Assembly (NCBI RefSeq): GCF_043290135.1
Contig: NC_134707.1
Location: forward strand, 135,657,319 to 135,721,318
Origin: Rhipicephalus microplus
Taxonomy: Eukaryota; Arthropoda; Arachnida; Ixodida; Ixodidae
Length of the DNA stretch: 64,000 nt
Reading direction: 5' to 3'
The notes beneath the pieces are model-generated. The model made no database searches. It was not told the DNA's origin and saw only the letters and a list, made by a program, of their open reading frames with translations. Position numbers and translations under genes: made by a program. How positions within the stretch are numbered: position 1 is the stretch's first letter; every line of letters begins with the position of its first letter. Shown one piece after another: positions 1 through 10,606 of this stretch.

Positions 1-688
1 GAGTTTTCTAGTTGTGAAGTTTCTGGTTGCAGAGTTTCAAGTTGTTGAGTTTCTAGTTGTGGAGTTTCTAGTTGTGGAGTCTCTAGTAGTAGAGTTTCTA
101 GTTGTTGAGTTTCTAGTTGTGGAGTTTCTAGTTGTGGAGTGTCTGGCTATAGAGTTTCTAGTTGTGCAGTCTCTAGTTGCTGAGTTTCTAGTTGTGAAGT
201 TCGTAGTTGTGGGGTTTCTAGCTGTGGAGTTTCTAGTTGCGGAGTTTCTAGTTGCAGAGTTTCTAGTTGCAGAGTTTCAAGTTGCAGAGTTTCTAGTTGT
301 GGAGTTTCTAGTTGGGGAGATTCTAGTTGCGGAGTTTCTAGTTGTGCAGTTTCGAGTTGTCGGGTTTCTAGTTGCGGAGTTTCTAGTTGTAAAGTTTCTA
401 GTTGTGGAGTTTCTAGTTGTGGAGTTTCTAGTTGTGGAGTTTCTAGTTGTAAAGTTTCTAGTTGTGGAGCTTTTAGTTTAGGACTCTCTAGTTGTTGAGT
501 CTCTAGTTGAGGAATTTCTAGTTGTGGAGTTTCTAGTGTTGGAGTTCCTAGTTGTGGAGTTTCTGACTGTGGAGTTTACAGTTGTGGAGTGTCTAGTTGC
601 GGAGTTTCTAGTTGTGAGGTTCGTAGTTGTGGAGTGTCTAGTTGTGGAGTCTCTAGTTGTGGAGTTTCTAGTTGTGGAGTTTCTAGTT

Positions 689-867
689 GCGAACTCTCAA
701 GTTGTGGAGTTTCTAGTGGTGGAGTTTCTAGTTGTGGGATTCGTAGTTGTGGAATTTGTATTTGTGGAGTATCTAGTTGTGGTAGTTCAAGTTGTGGGGT
801 TTCTAGCTGTGGAGTTCCCAGTTGCGGAGTTTCTAGTTGCAGAATTTCTAGTTGCGGAGTTTTCTAG
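689..867. repeat. Recurrent composite phrase GCGAACTCTCAAG to GAGTTTTCTAG
   Basis: A fixed order of variant units about 180 bp long recurs many times. It begins with GCGAACTCTCAAG, passes through an ATTCGTAG or GTTCGTAG unit, TTTGTATTTGTGG, GGTAGTTCAAG and CTGTGGAGTTCC, and ends at a slip unit GAGTTTTCTAG. Other starts in the first 12.9 kb include about 1,118, 2,925, 3,748, 5,219, 6,075 (CTTTC variant), 6,913, 7,646, 8,637, 10,437, 11,257 and 12,728. It is thus an intermediate level of organisation between the 15-bp unit and the kilobase HORs. Some copies (3,748, 7,646 and 11,257) lack the slip at the end. Confidence 0.82.
856..867. repeat. 16-bp slip unit GGAGTTTTCTAG (exemplar)
   Basis: One extra T (GTTTTC for GTTTC) makes a 16-bp unit and shifts the frame by one. 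In the first sub-block such units lie at about 856, 999, 1,285, 1,706, 1,827, 2,203, 2,324, 3,090 and 5,387, and they recur at the HOR offsets through the window. They are almost always preceded by TTGCGGAG or TTGTGGAG, so they are copies of one or few ancestral insertions spread by HOR amplification. They set the ends of nearly all open frames. At 856 the slip unit is followed directly by a truncated TTTCTAG unit, a hinge also seen near 6,243, 13,751, 19,138, 57,630, 60,148 and 62,666. Confidence 0.9.
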
Positions 868-3800
868 TTTCTAGTTGTGGAGTTTCTAGTTTTGGAATTT
901 GTAGTTGTGGAGTATCTAGTTGTAATGTTTCAAGCTAAGGAGTTTCTAGCTGTGGAGTTTCTAGTTGCGGAGTTTCTAGTTGCAGAGTTTCTAGTTGCGG
1001 AGTTTTCTAGTCGTGGAGATTCTAGTTGCGGAGTTTGCAGTTGTGGAGTTTCTAGTTGCGGATTCTCTAGTTGTGCAGTCTCTAGCTGTTGAGTTGCTAG
1101 TTGTGGAGTTTCTAGTTGCGAACTCTCAGGTTGTGGAGTTTCTAGTTGTGGAGTTTCTAGTTGTGGGGTTCGTAGTTGTGGTATTTGTATTTGTGGAGTA
1201 TCTAGTTGTGGTAGTTCAAGTTGTGGGGTTTGTAGTTGTGGAGTTCCTAGTTGCGGAGTTTCTAGTTGCAGAGTTTCTAGTTGCGGAGTTTTCTAGTTGT
1301 GAGGATTGTAGTTGTGGAGTTTCTAGTTGTGGAGTTTCTAGTTGTGGAGTCTCCAGTAATAGAGTTTCTAGTTGTTGAGTTTCTAGTTGTGGGGTTCGTA
1401 GTTGTGGGGTTCGTAATTGTGGAGTTTCTAGTTGTGGAGTCTCAAGTTGTGGAGTTTCTAGTTGTGGAGTTTCTAGTTGTGGGGTTCGTAGTTGTGGGGT
1501 TCGTAGTTGTGGAGTTTCTAGTTGTGGAGTCTCTAGTTGTGGAGTTTGTAGTTGTGGAGTTTCTAGCTGTGGAGTTTCCAGTTGTGGGATTCGTAGTTAT
1601 GGAATTTGTAATTGTGGAGTATCTAGTTGTGGTAGTTCAAGTTGTGGGGTTTCTAGCTGTGGAGTTCCTAGTTGCGGAGTTTCTAATTGCAGAGTTTCTA
1701 GTTGCGGAGTTTTCTAGTTGTGGAGTTTCTAGTTGCAGAGTTTCTAGTTGTGGAGTTTCTAGCTGTGGAGTTTTTAGCTGTGGAGTTTCTAGTTGCGGAG
1801 TTTCTAGTTGCAGAGTTTCTAGTTGCGGAGTTTTCTAGTTGTGGAGATTCTAGTGGCGGAGTTTGAAGTTGTGGAGTTTCTAGTTGCGGAGTCTCTAGTT
1901 GTGCAGTCTCTAGTTGTTGAGTTGCTAGTTGTAAAGTTTATAGTTGTGGGGTTTCTAGCTGTGGAGTTTCTAGTTGCGGAGTTTCTAGTTGTGGGGTTCG
2001 TAGTTGTGGAGTTTCTAGTTGTGGAGTCTCTAGTTGTGGAGTTTGTAGTTGTGGAGTTTCTAGCTGTGGAGTTTCTAGTTGTGGAATTCGTAGTTATGGA
2101 ATTTGTAATTGTGGAGTATCTAGTTGTGGTAGTTCAAGTTGTGGGGTTTCTAGCTGTGGAGTTCCTAGTTGCGGAGTTTCTAATTGCAGAGTTTCTAGTT
2201 GCGGAGTTTTCTAGTTGTGGAGTTTCTAGTTGCAGAGTTTCTAGCTGTGGAGTTTCTAGTTGCGGAGTTTCTAGTTGCAGAGTTTCTAGTTGCGGAGTTT
2301 CTAGTTGCAGAGTTTCTAGTTGTGGAGTTTTCTAGTTGTGGAGATTCTAGTTGCGGAGTTTCAAGTTGTGGAGTTTCTAGTTGCGGAGTTACTAGCTGTG
2401 GAGTTTTTAGTTGTGGAGTTTCTAGTTGTGGAGTTTCTAGCTGTGGATTTTCTAGTTGTGCAGTCTCTAGTTATTGAGTTTCTAGTTGTGAAGTTTATAG
2501 TTGTGGGGTTTCTAGCTGTGAAGTTTCTAGTTGCGGAGTTTCTAGTTGCAGAGTTTCTAGTTGCGGAGTTTCTAGTTGCAGAGTATCTAGTTGTGGAGTT
2601 TCTAGTTGCGGAGTTACTAGCTGTGGAGTTTCTAGTTGTGGATTGTCTAGTTGTGGAGTTTGTAGCTGTGGAGTTTCTAGTTGTGCAGTCTCTAGTTGTT
2701 GAGTTTCTAGTTGTGAAGTTTATAGTTGTGGGGTTTCTAGCTGTGAAGTTTCTAGTGTTGGAGTTCCTAGTTGTGGAGTTTCTGACTGTGGAGTTTCCAG
2801 TTGCGGAGTTTCTAGTTGTGGAGTTTATAGTTGTGAGGTTCGTAGTTGTGGAGTTTCTAGTGGAGGAGTTTCTAGTTGTGGAGTCTCTAGTTGTGGAGTT
2901 TCTAGTTGTAGAGTTTCTAGTTGCGAACTCTCAAGTTGTGGAGTTTCTAGTTGTGGAGCTTCTAGTTGTCGGGTTCGTAGTTATGGAATTTGTATTTGTG
3001 GAGTATCTAGTTGTGGTAGTTCAAGTTGTGGGGTTTCTAGCTGTGGAGTTCCTAGTTCCGGAGTTTTTAGTTGCAGAGTTTCTAGTTGCGGAGTTTTCTA
3101 GTTGTGAAGTTTCTGGTTGCAGAGTTTCAAGTTGTGGAGTTTCTAGTTGTGAGGTTCGTAGTTGTGGAGTTTCTAGTTGTGGAGTTTCTAGTTGTGGAGT
3201 CTGTAGTAGTAGAGTTTCTAGTTGTTGAGTTTATAGTTGTGGAGTTTCTAGTTGCGGAGTGTCTGGTTATAGAGTTTCTAGTTGTGAAGTCTCTAGTTGC
3301 TGAGTTTCTAGTTGTGAAGTTCGTAGTTGTGGGGTTTCTAGCTTTGGAGTTTCTAGTTGCGGAGTTTTTAGTTGCAGAGTTTCTAGTTGCGGAGTTTCAA
3401 GTTGCAGAGTTTCTAGTTGTGGAGTTTCTAGTTGGGGAGATTCTAGTTGCGGAGTTTCTAGTTGTGCAGTTTCGAGTTGTCGGGTTTCTAGTTGCGGAGT
3501 TTCTAGTTGTAAAGTTTCTAGTTGTGGAGCTTTTAGTTTAGGAGTCTCGAGTTGTTGAGTCTCTAGTTGACGAATTTCTAGTTGTGGAGTTTCTAGTGTT
3601 GGAGTTCCTAGTTGTGGAGTTTCTGACTGTGGAGTTTCCAGTTGTGGAGTGTCTAGTTGTGGAGTTTCTAGTTGTGAGGTTCGTAGTTGTGGAGTTTCTA
3701 GTTGTGGAGCCTGTAGTTGTGGAGTTTCTAGTTGTGGAGTTTCTAGTTGCGAACTCTCAAGTTGTGGAGTTTCTAGTGGAGGAGTTTCTAGTTGTGGGAT

Positions 3801-6492
3801 TCGTAGTTGTGGAATTTGTATTTGTGGAGTATCTAGTTGTGGTAGTTCAAGTTGTGGGGTTTCTAGCTGTGGAGTTCCTAGTTGCGGAGTTTCTAGTTGC
3901 AAAGTTTCTAGTTGCCGAGTTTTTAGTTGCAGAGTTTCTAGTTGAGGAGTTTCTAGTTGGGGAGTTTCTAGTTGTGGAGTTTCTAGTTTCGGAATTTGTA
4001 GTGGTGGAGTATCTAGTTGTGGTGTTTCAAGTTGTGGAGTCTGTAGTTGTGGAGTATCTATTTGTTGGGTTGCAATTTGTGGAGTTTCTAGTTGTGGAGT
4101 CTCTAGTTGTGGAGTTTCTAGTTTTGGAGTTTCTAGCTTTGGAGTTCCTAGTTGCGGAGTTTCTAGTTGCAGAGTTTCAAGTTGTGGAGTTTCTAGCTGT
4201 GAGGTTCGTAGTTGTGGAGTTTCTAGTTGTGGAATTTCTGGTTGTGGAGTCTCTAGTAGTAGAGTTTCTAGTTGTGGAGTTTCTAGTTGCGATATCTCAA
4301 GTTGTGGAGTTTCTAGTGGTGAAGTTTCTAGTTGTTGAGTTTCTAGTTGCTGAGTTTTCTTGTTGTGGAGTTTCTAGTTGCGGAGTTTCTAGTTGCGGAG
4401 TTTCAAGCTGTGGAGTTTCTAGTTGGGGAGTTCCTAGTTGGGGAGCTTGTAATGTTGGAGCATCTAGTTGTGGTGTTTCAAGTTGTGGAGTCTGTAGTTG
4501 TGGAGTATCTATTTGTTGGGTTTCAAGTTGCGGAGTTTCTAGTTGTGGAGAGTCTGGTTGTTGGGTTTCTAGTTGCCGAGTTTCTAGTTGCGAAGTCTCA
4601 AGTTGTGGATATTCTAGCTGTGGAGTTTCTAGTTGCAGAGCTTCTAGTTGCGGAGTTTCTAGTTGTGGAGTTTCTAGGTGTGGAATTCGTAGTTGTGGAA
4701 TATCTAGTTGTGGTGTTTCAAGTAGTGAAGTTTCTAGATGTGGAGTTTCTAATTGCGGAGTTTCTAGTTGCAGAGTTTCTAGTTGCGGAGTTTCTAGTTG
4801 CAGAGATTCTAGTTGTGGAGTTTCTAGTTGGGGAGTGTCTAGTTGTGGAGTTTCTAGTTGTGGAGTTTCTAGTTGCGGAATTTGTAGTTGTGGAGTATCT
4901 AGTTGTGGTGTTTCAAGTTGTGGAGTCTGTAGTTGTGGAGTATCTATTTGTTGGGTTTCAAGTTGTGGAGATTGTAGTTGTGGAGTTTCTAGTTGTTGAG
5001 TTTCTAGTTGTGGAGATTTTAGTTGAGGAATTTCAAGTTGTGGAGTTTCTAGTGTCTGAGTTCCTAGTTGTGGAGTTTCTGAATGTGGAGTTTCCAGTTG
5101 CGGAGTTTCTAGTTGTGGAGTTTCTAGTTGTGAGGTTCGTAGTTGTGGAGTTTCTAGTGGTGGAGTTTCTAGTTGTGGAGTCTCCAGTTGTGGAGTTTCT
5201 AGTTGTGAAGTTTCTAGTTGCGAACTCTCAAGTTGTGGAGTTTCTAGTTGTGGAGCTTCTAGTTGTCGGGTTCGTAGTTATGGAATTTGTATTTGTGGAG
5301 TATCTAGTTGTGGTAGTTCAAGTTGTGGGGTTTCTAGCTGTGGAGTTCCTAGTTGCGGAGTTTCTAGTTGCAGAGTTTCTAGTTGCGGAGTTTTCTAGTT
5401 GTGAAGTTTCTGGTTGCAGAGTTTCAAGTTGTTGAGTTTCTAGTTGTGGAGTTTCTAGTTGTGGAGTCTCTAGTAGTAGAGTTTCTAGTTGTTGAGTTTC
5501 TAGTTGTGGAGTTTCTAGTTGTGGAGTGTCTGGCTATAGAGTTTCTAGTTGTGCAGTCTCTAGTTGCTGAGTTTCTAGTTGTGAAGTTCGTAGTTGTGGG
5601 GTTTCTAGCTGTGGAGTTTCTAGTTGCGGAGTTTCTAGTTGCAGAGTTTCTAGTTGCAGAGTTTCAAGTTGCAGAGTTTCTAGTTGTGGAGTTTCTAGTT
5701 GGGGAGATTCTAGTTGCGGAGTTTCTAGTTGTGCAGTTTCGAGTTGTCGGGTTTCTAGTTGCGGAGTTTCTAGTTGTAAAGTTTCTAGTTGTGGAGTTTC
5801 TAGTTGTGGAGTTTCTAGTTGTGGAGTTTCTAGTTGTAAAGTTTCTAGTTGTGGAGCTTTTAGTTTAGGAGTCTCTAGTTGTTGAGTCTCTAGTTGAGGA
5901 ATTTCTAGTTGTGGAGTTTCTAGTGTTGGAGTTCCTAGTTGTGGAGTTTCTGACTGTGGAGTTTACAGTTGTGGAGTGTCTAGTTGCGGAGTTTCTAGTT
6001 GTGAGGTTCGTAGTTGTGGAGTTTCTAGTTGTGGAGTCTCTAGTTGTGGAGTTTCTAGTTGTGGAGTTTCTAGTTGCGAACTTTCAAGTTGTGGAGTTTC
6101 TAGTGGTGGAGTTTCTAGTTGTGGGATTCGTAGTTGTGGAATTTGTATTTGTGGAGTATCTAGTTGTGGTAGTTCAAGTTGTGGGGTTTCTAGCTGTGGA
6201 GTTCCCAGTTGCGGAGTTTCTAGTTGCAGAATTTCTAGTTGCGGAGTTTTCTAGTTTCTAGTTGTGGAGTTTCTAGTTTTGGAATTTGTAGTTGTGGAGT
6301 ATCTAGTTGTAATGTTTCAAGCTAAGGAGTTTCTAGCTGTGGAGTTTCTAGTTGCGGAGTTTCTAGTTGCAGAGTTTCTAGTTGCGGAGTTTTCTAGTCG
6401 TGGAGATTCTAGTTGCGGAGTTTGCAGTTGTGGAGTTTCTAGTTGCGGAGTCTCTAGTTGTGCAGTCTCTAGCTGTTGAGTTGCTAGTTGTG

Positions 6493-8620
6493 AAGTTTAT
6501 AGTTGTGGGGTTTCTAGCTGTGGAGTTTCTAGTTGCGGAGTTTCTAGTTGCAGAGTTTCTAGTTACGGAGTTTCTAGCTGCGGAGTTTCTAGTTGTGGAG
6601 TTTCTAGTTGGGGAGTTTCTAGTTGCGGAGTTTCTAGTTGTGGAGTTTCTAGTTGTCGGGTTTCTAGTTGCGGAATTTCTAGTTGTAAAGTTTCTAGTTG
6701 TGGAGCTTTTAGTTGAGGAATTTCAAGTTGTGGAGTTTCTAGTGTCTGAGTTCCTAGTTGTGGAGTTTCTGACTGTGGAGTTTCCAGTTGCGAAGTTTCT
6801 AGTTGTGGAGTTTCTAGTTGTGAGGTTCGTAGCTGTGAGGTTCGTAGTTGTGGAGTTTCTAGTTGTGGAGTCTCTAGTTGTGGAGTTTCTAGTTGTGGAG
6901 TTTCTAGTTGCGAACTCTCAAGTTGTGGAGATTCTAGTGGTGGAGTTTCTAGTTGTGGGATTCGTAGTTGTGGAATTTGTATTTGTGGAGTATCTAGTTG
7001 TGGTAGTTCAAGTTGTGGGGTTTCTAGCTGTGGAGTTCCTAGTTGCGGAGTTTCTAGTGGCAGAGTTTCTAGTTGCGGAGTTTTCTAGTTGTGGAGTCTC
7101 TAGTAGTAGAGTTTCTAGCTGTGGAGTTTCTAGTTGCAGAGTTTCTAGTTGCATAGTTTCTAGTTGCGGAGTTTTCTAGTTGTGGAGATTCTAGTGGCGG
7201 AGTTTCAAGTTGTGGAGTTTCTAGTTACGGAGTTTCTAGTTGCGGAGTCTCTAGTTGTGCAGTCTCTAGTTGTTGAGTTTCTAGTTGTGAAGTTTATAGT
7301 TGTGGGGTTTCAAGCTGTGGAGTTTCTAGTTGCGGAGTTTCTAGTTGCAAAGTTTCTAGTTGCCGAGTTTTTAGTTGCGGAGTTTCTAGTTGTAAAGTTT
7401 CTAGTTGTGGAGTATTTAGTTTAGGATTCTCTAGTTGTTGAGTCTCTAGATGAGGAATTTCTAGTTGTAGAGATTCTAGTGTTGGAGTTCCTAGTTGTGG
7501 AGTTTCTGACTGTGGAGTTTGCAGTTGCGGAGTTTCTAGTTGTGGAGTTTCTAGTTGTGAGGTTCGTAGTTGTGGAATTTCCAGTGGTGGAGTTTCTAGT
7601 TGTGGAGTTCCTAGTTGTGGAGTTTCTAGTTGTGGAGTTTCTAGTTGCGAACTCTCAAGTTGTGGAGTTTCTAGTGGTGGAGTTTTTAGTTGTGGGATTC
7701 GTAGTTGTGGAATTTGTATTTGTGGAGTATCTAGTTGTGGTAGTTCAAGTTGTGGGGTTTCTAGCTGTGGAGTTCCTGGTTGCGGAGTTTCAGGTTGCAG
7801 AGTTTCTAGCTGTGGAGCTTTTAGTTTAGGAGTCTCTAGTTGTTGAGTCTCTAGTTGAGGAATTTCTAGTTGTGGAGTTTCTAGTGTTGGAGTTCCTAGT
7901 TGTGGAGTTTCTGACTGGAGTTTCCAGTTGTGGAGTTTCTAGTTGTGGAGTTTCTAGTTGTGAGGTTCGTAGTTGTGGAGTTTATAGTTGTGGAGTCTCT
8001 AGTTGTGGAGTTTCTAGTTGCGACTCTCAAGTTGTGGAGATTCTAGTGGTGGAGTTTCTAGTTGTGGGATTCGTAGTTGTGGAATTTGTATTTGTGGAGT
8101 ATCTAGTTGTGGTAGTTCAAGTTGTGGGGTTTCTAGCTGTGGAGTTCCTAGTTGCGGAGTTTCTAGTTGCAGTTTCTAGTTGCGGAGTTTTCTAGTTGTG
8201 GAGTCTCTAGTAGTAGAGTTTCTTGCTGTGGAGTTTCTAGTTGTGGAGTTTCTAGTTGTGAGGTTCGTAGTTGTGGAGTTTCTAGTGGTGGAGTTTCTAG
8301 TTGTGGAGTTTCTAGTTGCGGAGTTACTAGCTGTGGAGTTTCTAGTTGTGGATTGTCTAGTTGTGGAGTTTCTAGCTGTGGAGTTTCTAGTTGTGCGGTC
8401 TCTAGTTGTGTAGTTTCTAGTTGTGAAGTTTATAGTTGTGGGGTTTCTAGCTGTGAAGTTTCTAGTGTTGGAGTTCCTAGTTGTGGAGTTTCTGACTGTG
8501 GAGTTTCCAGTTGCTGAGTTTCTAGTTGTGGAGTTTCTAGTTGTGAGGTTCGTAGTTGTGGAGTTTCTAGTGGTGGAGTTTCTAGTTGTGGAGTCTCAAG
8601 TTGTAGAGTTTCTAGTTGTG
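6493..8620. repeat. About 2.13-kb segment present only in long sub-blocks
   Basis: It lies between the points where alignment to the short sub-block breaks (near 1,100) and resumes (8,616). It is ordinary 15-bp array with several shortened units: CTGACTGGAG near 7,911 lacks 3 bp of CTGACTGTGGAG; GCGACTCTC near 8,030 is short of GCGAACTCTC; TTGCAGTTTC near 8,167 lacks 2 bp of TTGCAGAGTTTC. Each shifts phase against neighbours. Whether the short block lost it or the long block gained it cannot be settled here. Its reappearance in every later long-type block suggests loss from the short block, but that is inference. Confidence 0.8.
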
Positions 8621-10499
8621 GAGTTTCTAGTTGCGAACTCTCAAGTTGTGGAGTTTCTAGTTGTGGAGTTTCTAGTTGTGGGGTTCGTAGTTGTGGTATT
8701 TGTATTTGTGGAGTATTTAGTTGTGGTAGTTCAAGTTGTGGGGTTTCTAGTTGTGGAGTTCCTAGTTGCGGAGTTTTTAGTTGCAGAGTTTCTAGTTGCG
8801 GAGTTTTCTAGTTGTGAGGTTTGTAGTTGTGGAGTTTCTAGTTGTGGAGTTTCTAGTTGTGGAGTCTCCAGTAATAGAGTTTCTAGTTGTTGAGTTTCTA
8901 GTTGTGGGTTTCGTTGTTGTGGGGTTCGTAATTGTGGAGTTTCTAGTTGTGGAGTCTCAAGTTGTGGAGTTTCTAGTTGTGGAGTTTCTAGTTGTGGGGT
9001 TCGTAGTTGTGGGGTTCGTAGTTGTGGAGTTTCTAGTTGTGGAGTCTCTAGTTGTGGAGTTTGTAGTTGTGGAGTTTCTAGCTATGGAGTTTCTAGTTGT
9101 GGGATTCGTAGTTATGGAATTTGTAATTGTGGAGTATCTAGTTGTGGTAGTTCAAGTTGTGGGGTTTCTAGCTGTGGAGTTCCTAGTTGCGGAGTTTCTA
9201 ATTGCAGAGTTTCTAGTTGCGGAGTTTTCTAGTTGTGGAGTTTCTAGTTGCAGAGTTTCTAGCTGTGGAGTTTCTAGCTGTGGAGTTTTTAGCTGTGGAG
9301 TTTCTAGTTGCGGAGTTTCTAGTTGCAGAGTTTCTAGTTGCGGAGTTTTCTAAATGTGGAGATTCTAGTGGCGGAGTTTGAAGTTGTGGAGTTTCTAGTG
9401 TCGGAGTCTCTAGTTGTGCAGTCTCTAGTTGTTGAGTTGCTAGTTGTAAAGTTTATAGTTGTGGGGTTTCTAGCTGTGGAGTTTCTAGTTGCGGAGTTTC
9501 TAGTTGTGGGGTTCGTAGTTGTGGAGTTTCTAGTTGTGGAGTCTCTAGTTGTGGAGTTTGTAGTTGTGGAGTTTCTAGCTGTGGAGTTTCTAGTTGTGGA
9601 ATTCGTAGTTATGAAATTTGTAATTGTGGAGTATCTAGTTGTGGTAGTTCAAGTTGTGGGGTTTCTAGCTGTGGAGTTTCTAGTTGCGGAGTGTCTAATT
9701 GCAGAGTTTCTAGTTGCGGAGTTTTCTAGTTGTGGAGTTTCTAGTTGCAGAGTTTCTAGTTGTGGAGTTTCTAGTTGCGGAGTTTCTAGTTGCAGAGTTT
9801 CTAGTTGCGGAGTTTCTAGTTGCAGAGTTTCTAGTTGTGGAGTTTTCTAGTTGTGGAGATTCTAGTTGCGGAGTTTCAAGTTGTGGAGTTTCTAGTTGCG
9901 GAGTTACTAGCTGTGGAGTTTTTAGTGGTGGAGTTTCTAGTTGTGGAGTTTCTAGCTGTGGATTTTCTAGTTGTGCAGTCTCTAGTTATTGAGTTTCTAG
10001 TTGTGAAGTTTATAGTTGTGGGGTTTCTAGCTGTGAAGTTTCTAGTTGCGGAGTTTCTAGTTGCAGAGTTTCTAGTTGCGGAGTTTCTAGTTGCAGAGTA
10101 TCTAGTTGTGGAGTTTCTAGTTGCGGAGTTACTAGCTGTGGAGTTTCTAGTTGTGGATTGTCTAGTTGTGGAGTTTGTAGCTGTGGAGTTTCTAGTTGTG
10201 CAGTCTCTAGTTGTTGAGTTTCTAGTTGTGAAGTTTATAGTTGTGGGGTTTCTAGCTGTGAAGTTTCTAGTGTTGGAGTTCCTAGTTGTGGAGTTTCTGA
10301 CTGTGGAGTTTCCAGTTGCGGAGTTTCTAGTTGTGGAGTTTCTAGTTGTGAGGTTCGTAGTTGTGGAGTTTCTAGTGGTGGAGTTTCTAGTTGTGGATTC
10401 TCTAGTTGTGGAGTTTCTAGTTGTAGAGTTTCTAGTTGCGAACTCTCAAGTTGTGGAGTTTCTAGTTGTGGAGCTTCTAGTTGTCGGGTTCGTAGTTAT

Positions 10500-10606
10500 G
10501 GAATTGTATTTTTTTATCTATCAACAACTGAATTTTCAAGTATTGTGGGTTTCTAGCTGTGCGGAGTTCTAGTTGCTGAGTTTTCTGAGTTCTAGTGCGG
10601 AGTTTT
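10500..10606. other. Scrambled patch inside otherwise regular array
   Basis: The region reads GTATTTTTTTATC followed by ATCAACAACTGAATTTTC and several broken units (GCGGAGTTCTAG, TTTCTGAGTTCTAG, TAGTGCGG) before the array resumes with GAGTTTTCTAG. The equivalent stretch in copy 2, about 23,395-23,507, has regular units and is 6 bp longer. Flanks on both sides match copy 2 almost perfectly. A cluster of indels and a T homopolymer confined to about 105 bp looks like uncorrected long-read sequence or a consensus gap, but a real local rearrangement is possible. It is not a recognisable mobile element: no inverted ends, no target duplication and no coding potential. Confidence 0.75.

Larger units (their letters stand above)
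1..5387. repeat. Short sub-block of the 12.9-kb HOR (copy 1)
   Basis: The head of this block (1 to about 1,100) matches 5,388-6,487 at offset 5,387. The tail (about 1,101-5,387) matches 8,616-12,895 at offset 7,515, later 7,509 and 7,508. The two offsets differ by 2,128 bp, so relative to the long sub-block this one lacks about 2.13 kb, with the junction in the shared string TAGTTGTG near 1,095-1,108. Diagnostic variants are GCTTGTAATGTTGG at 4,445 and CTGAATGTGG at 5,083. It contains no gene: its open frames end or change at 16-bp slip units. Confidence 0.88.

Noticed and set aside
3267..3902. 211-codon frame on - (QLETP pentapeptides), with copies at 10,776, 16,162 and 23,677
   Set aside because: It starts at CTG, lies wholly in the array, and is the same by-product of unit length. 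It recurs only because the HOR recurs, and other blocks break it with slip units.
10500..10606. Mobile element insertion
   Set aside because: The patch is shorter than the sequence it replaces, has no terminal repeats or target duplication, and fragments of the unit are still readable in it.
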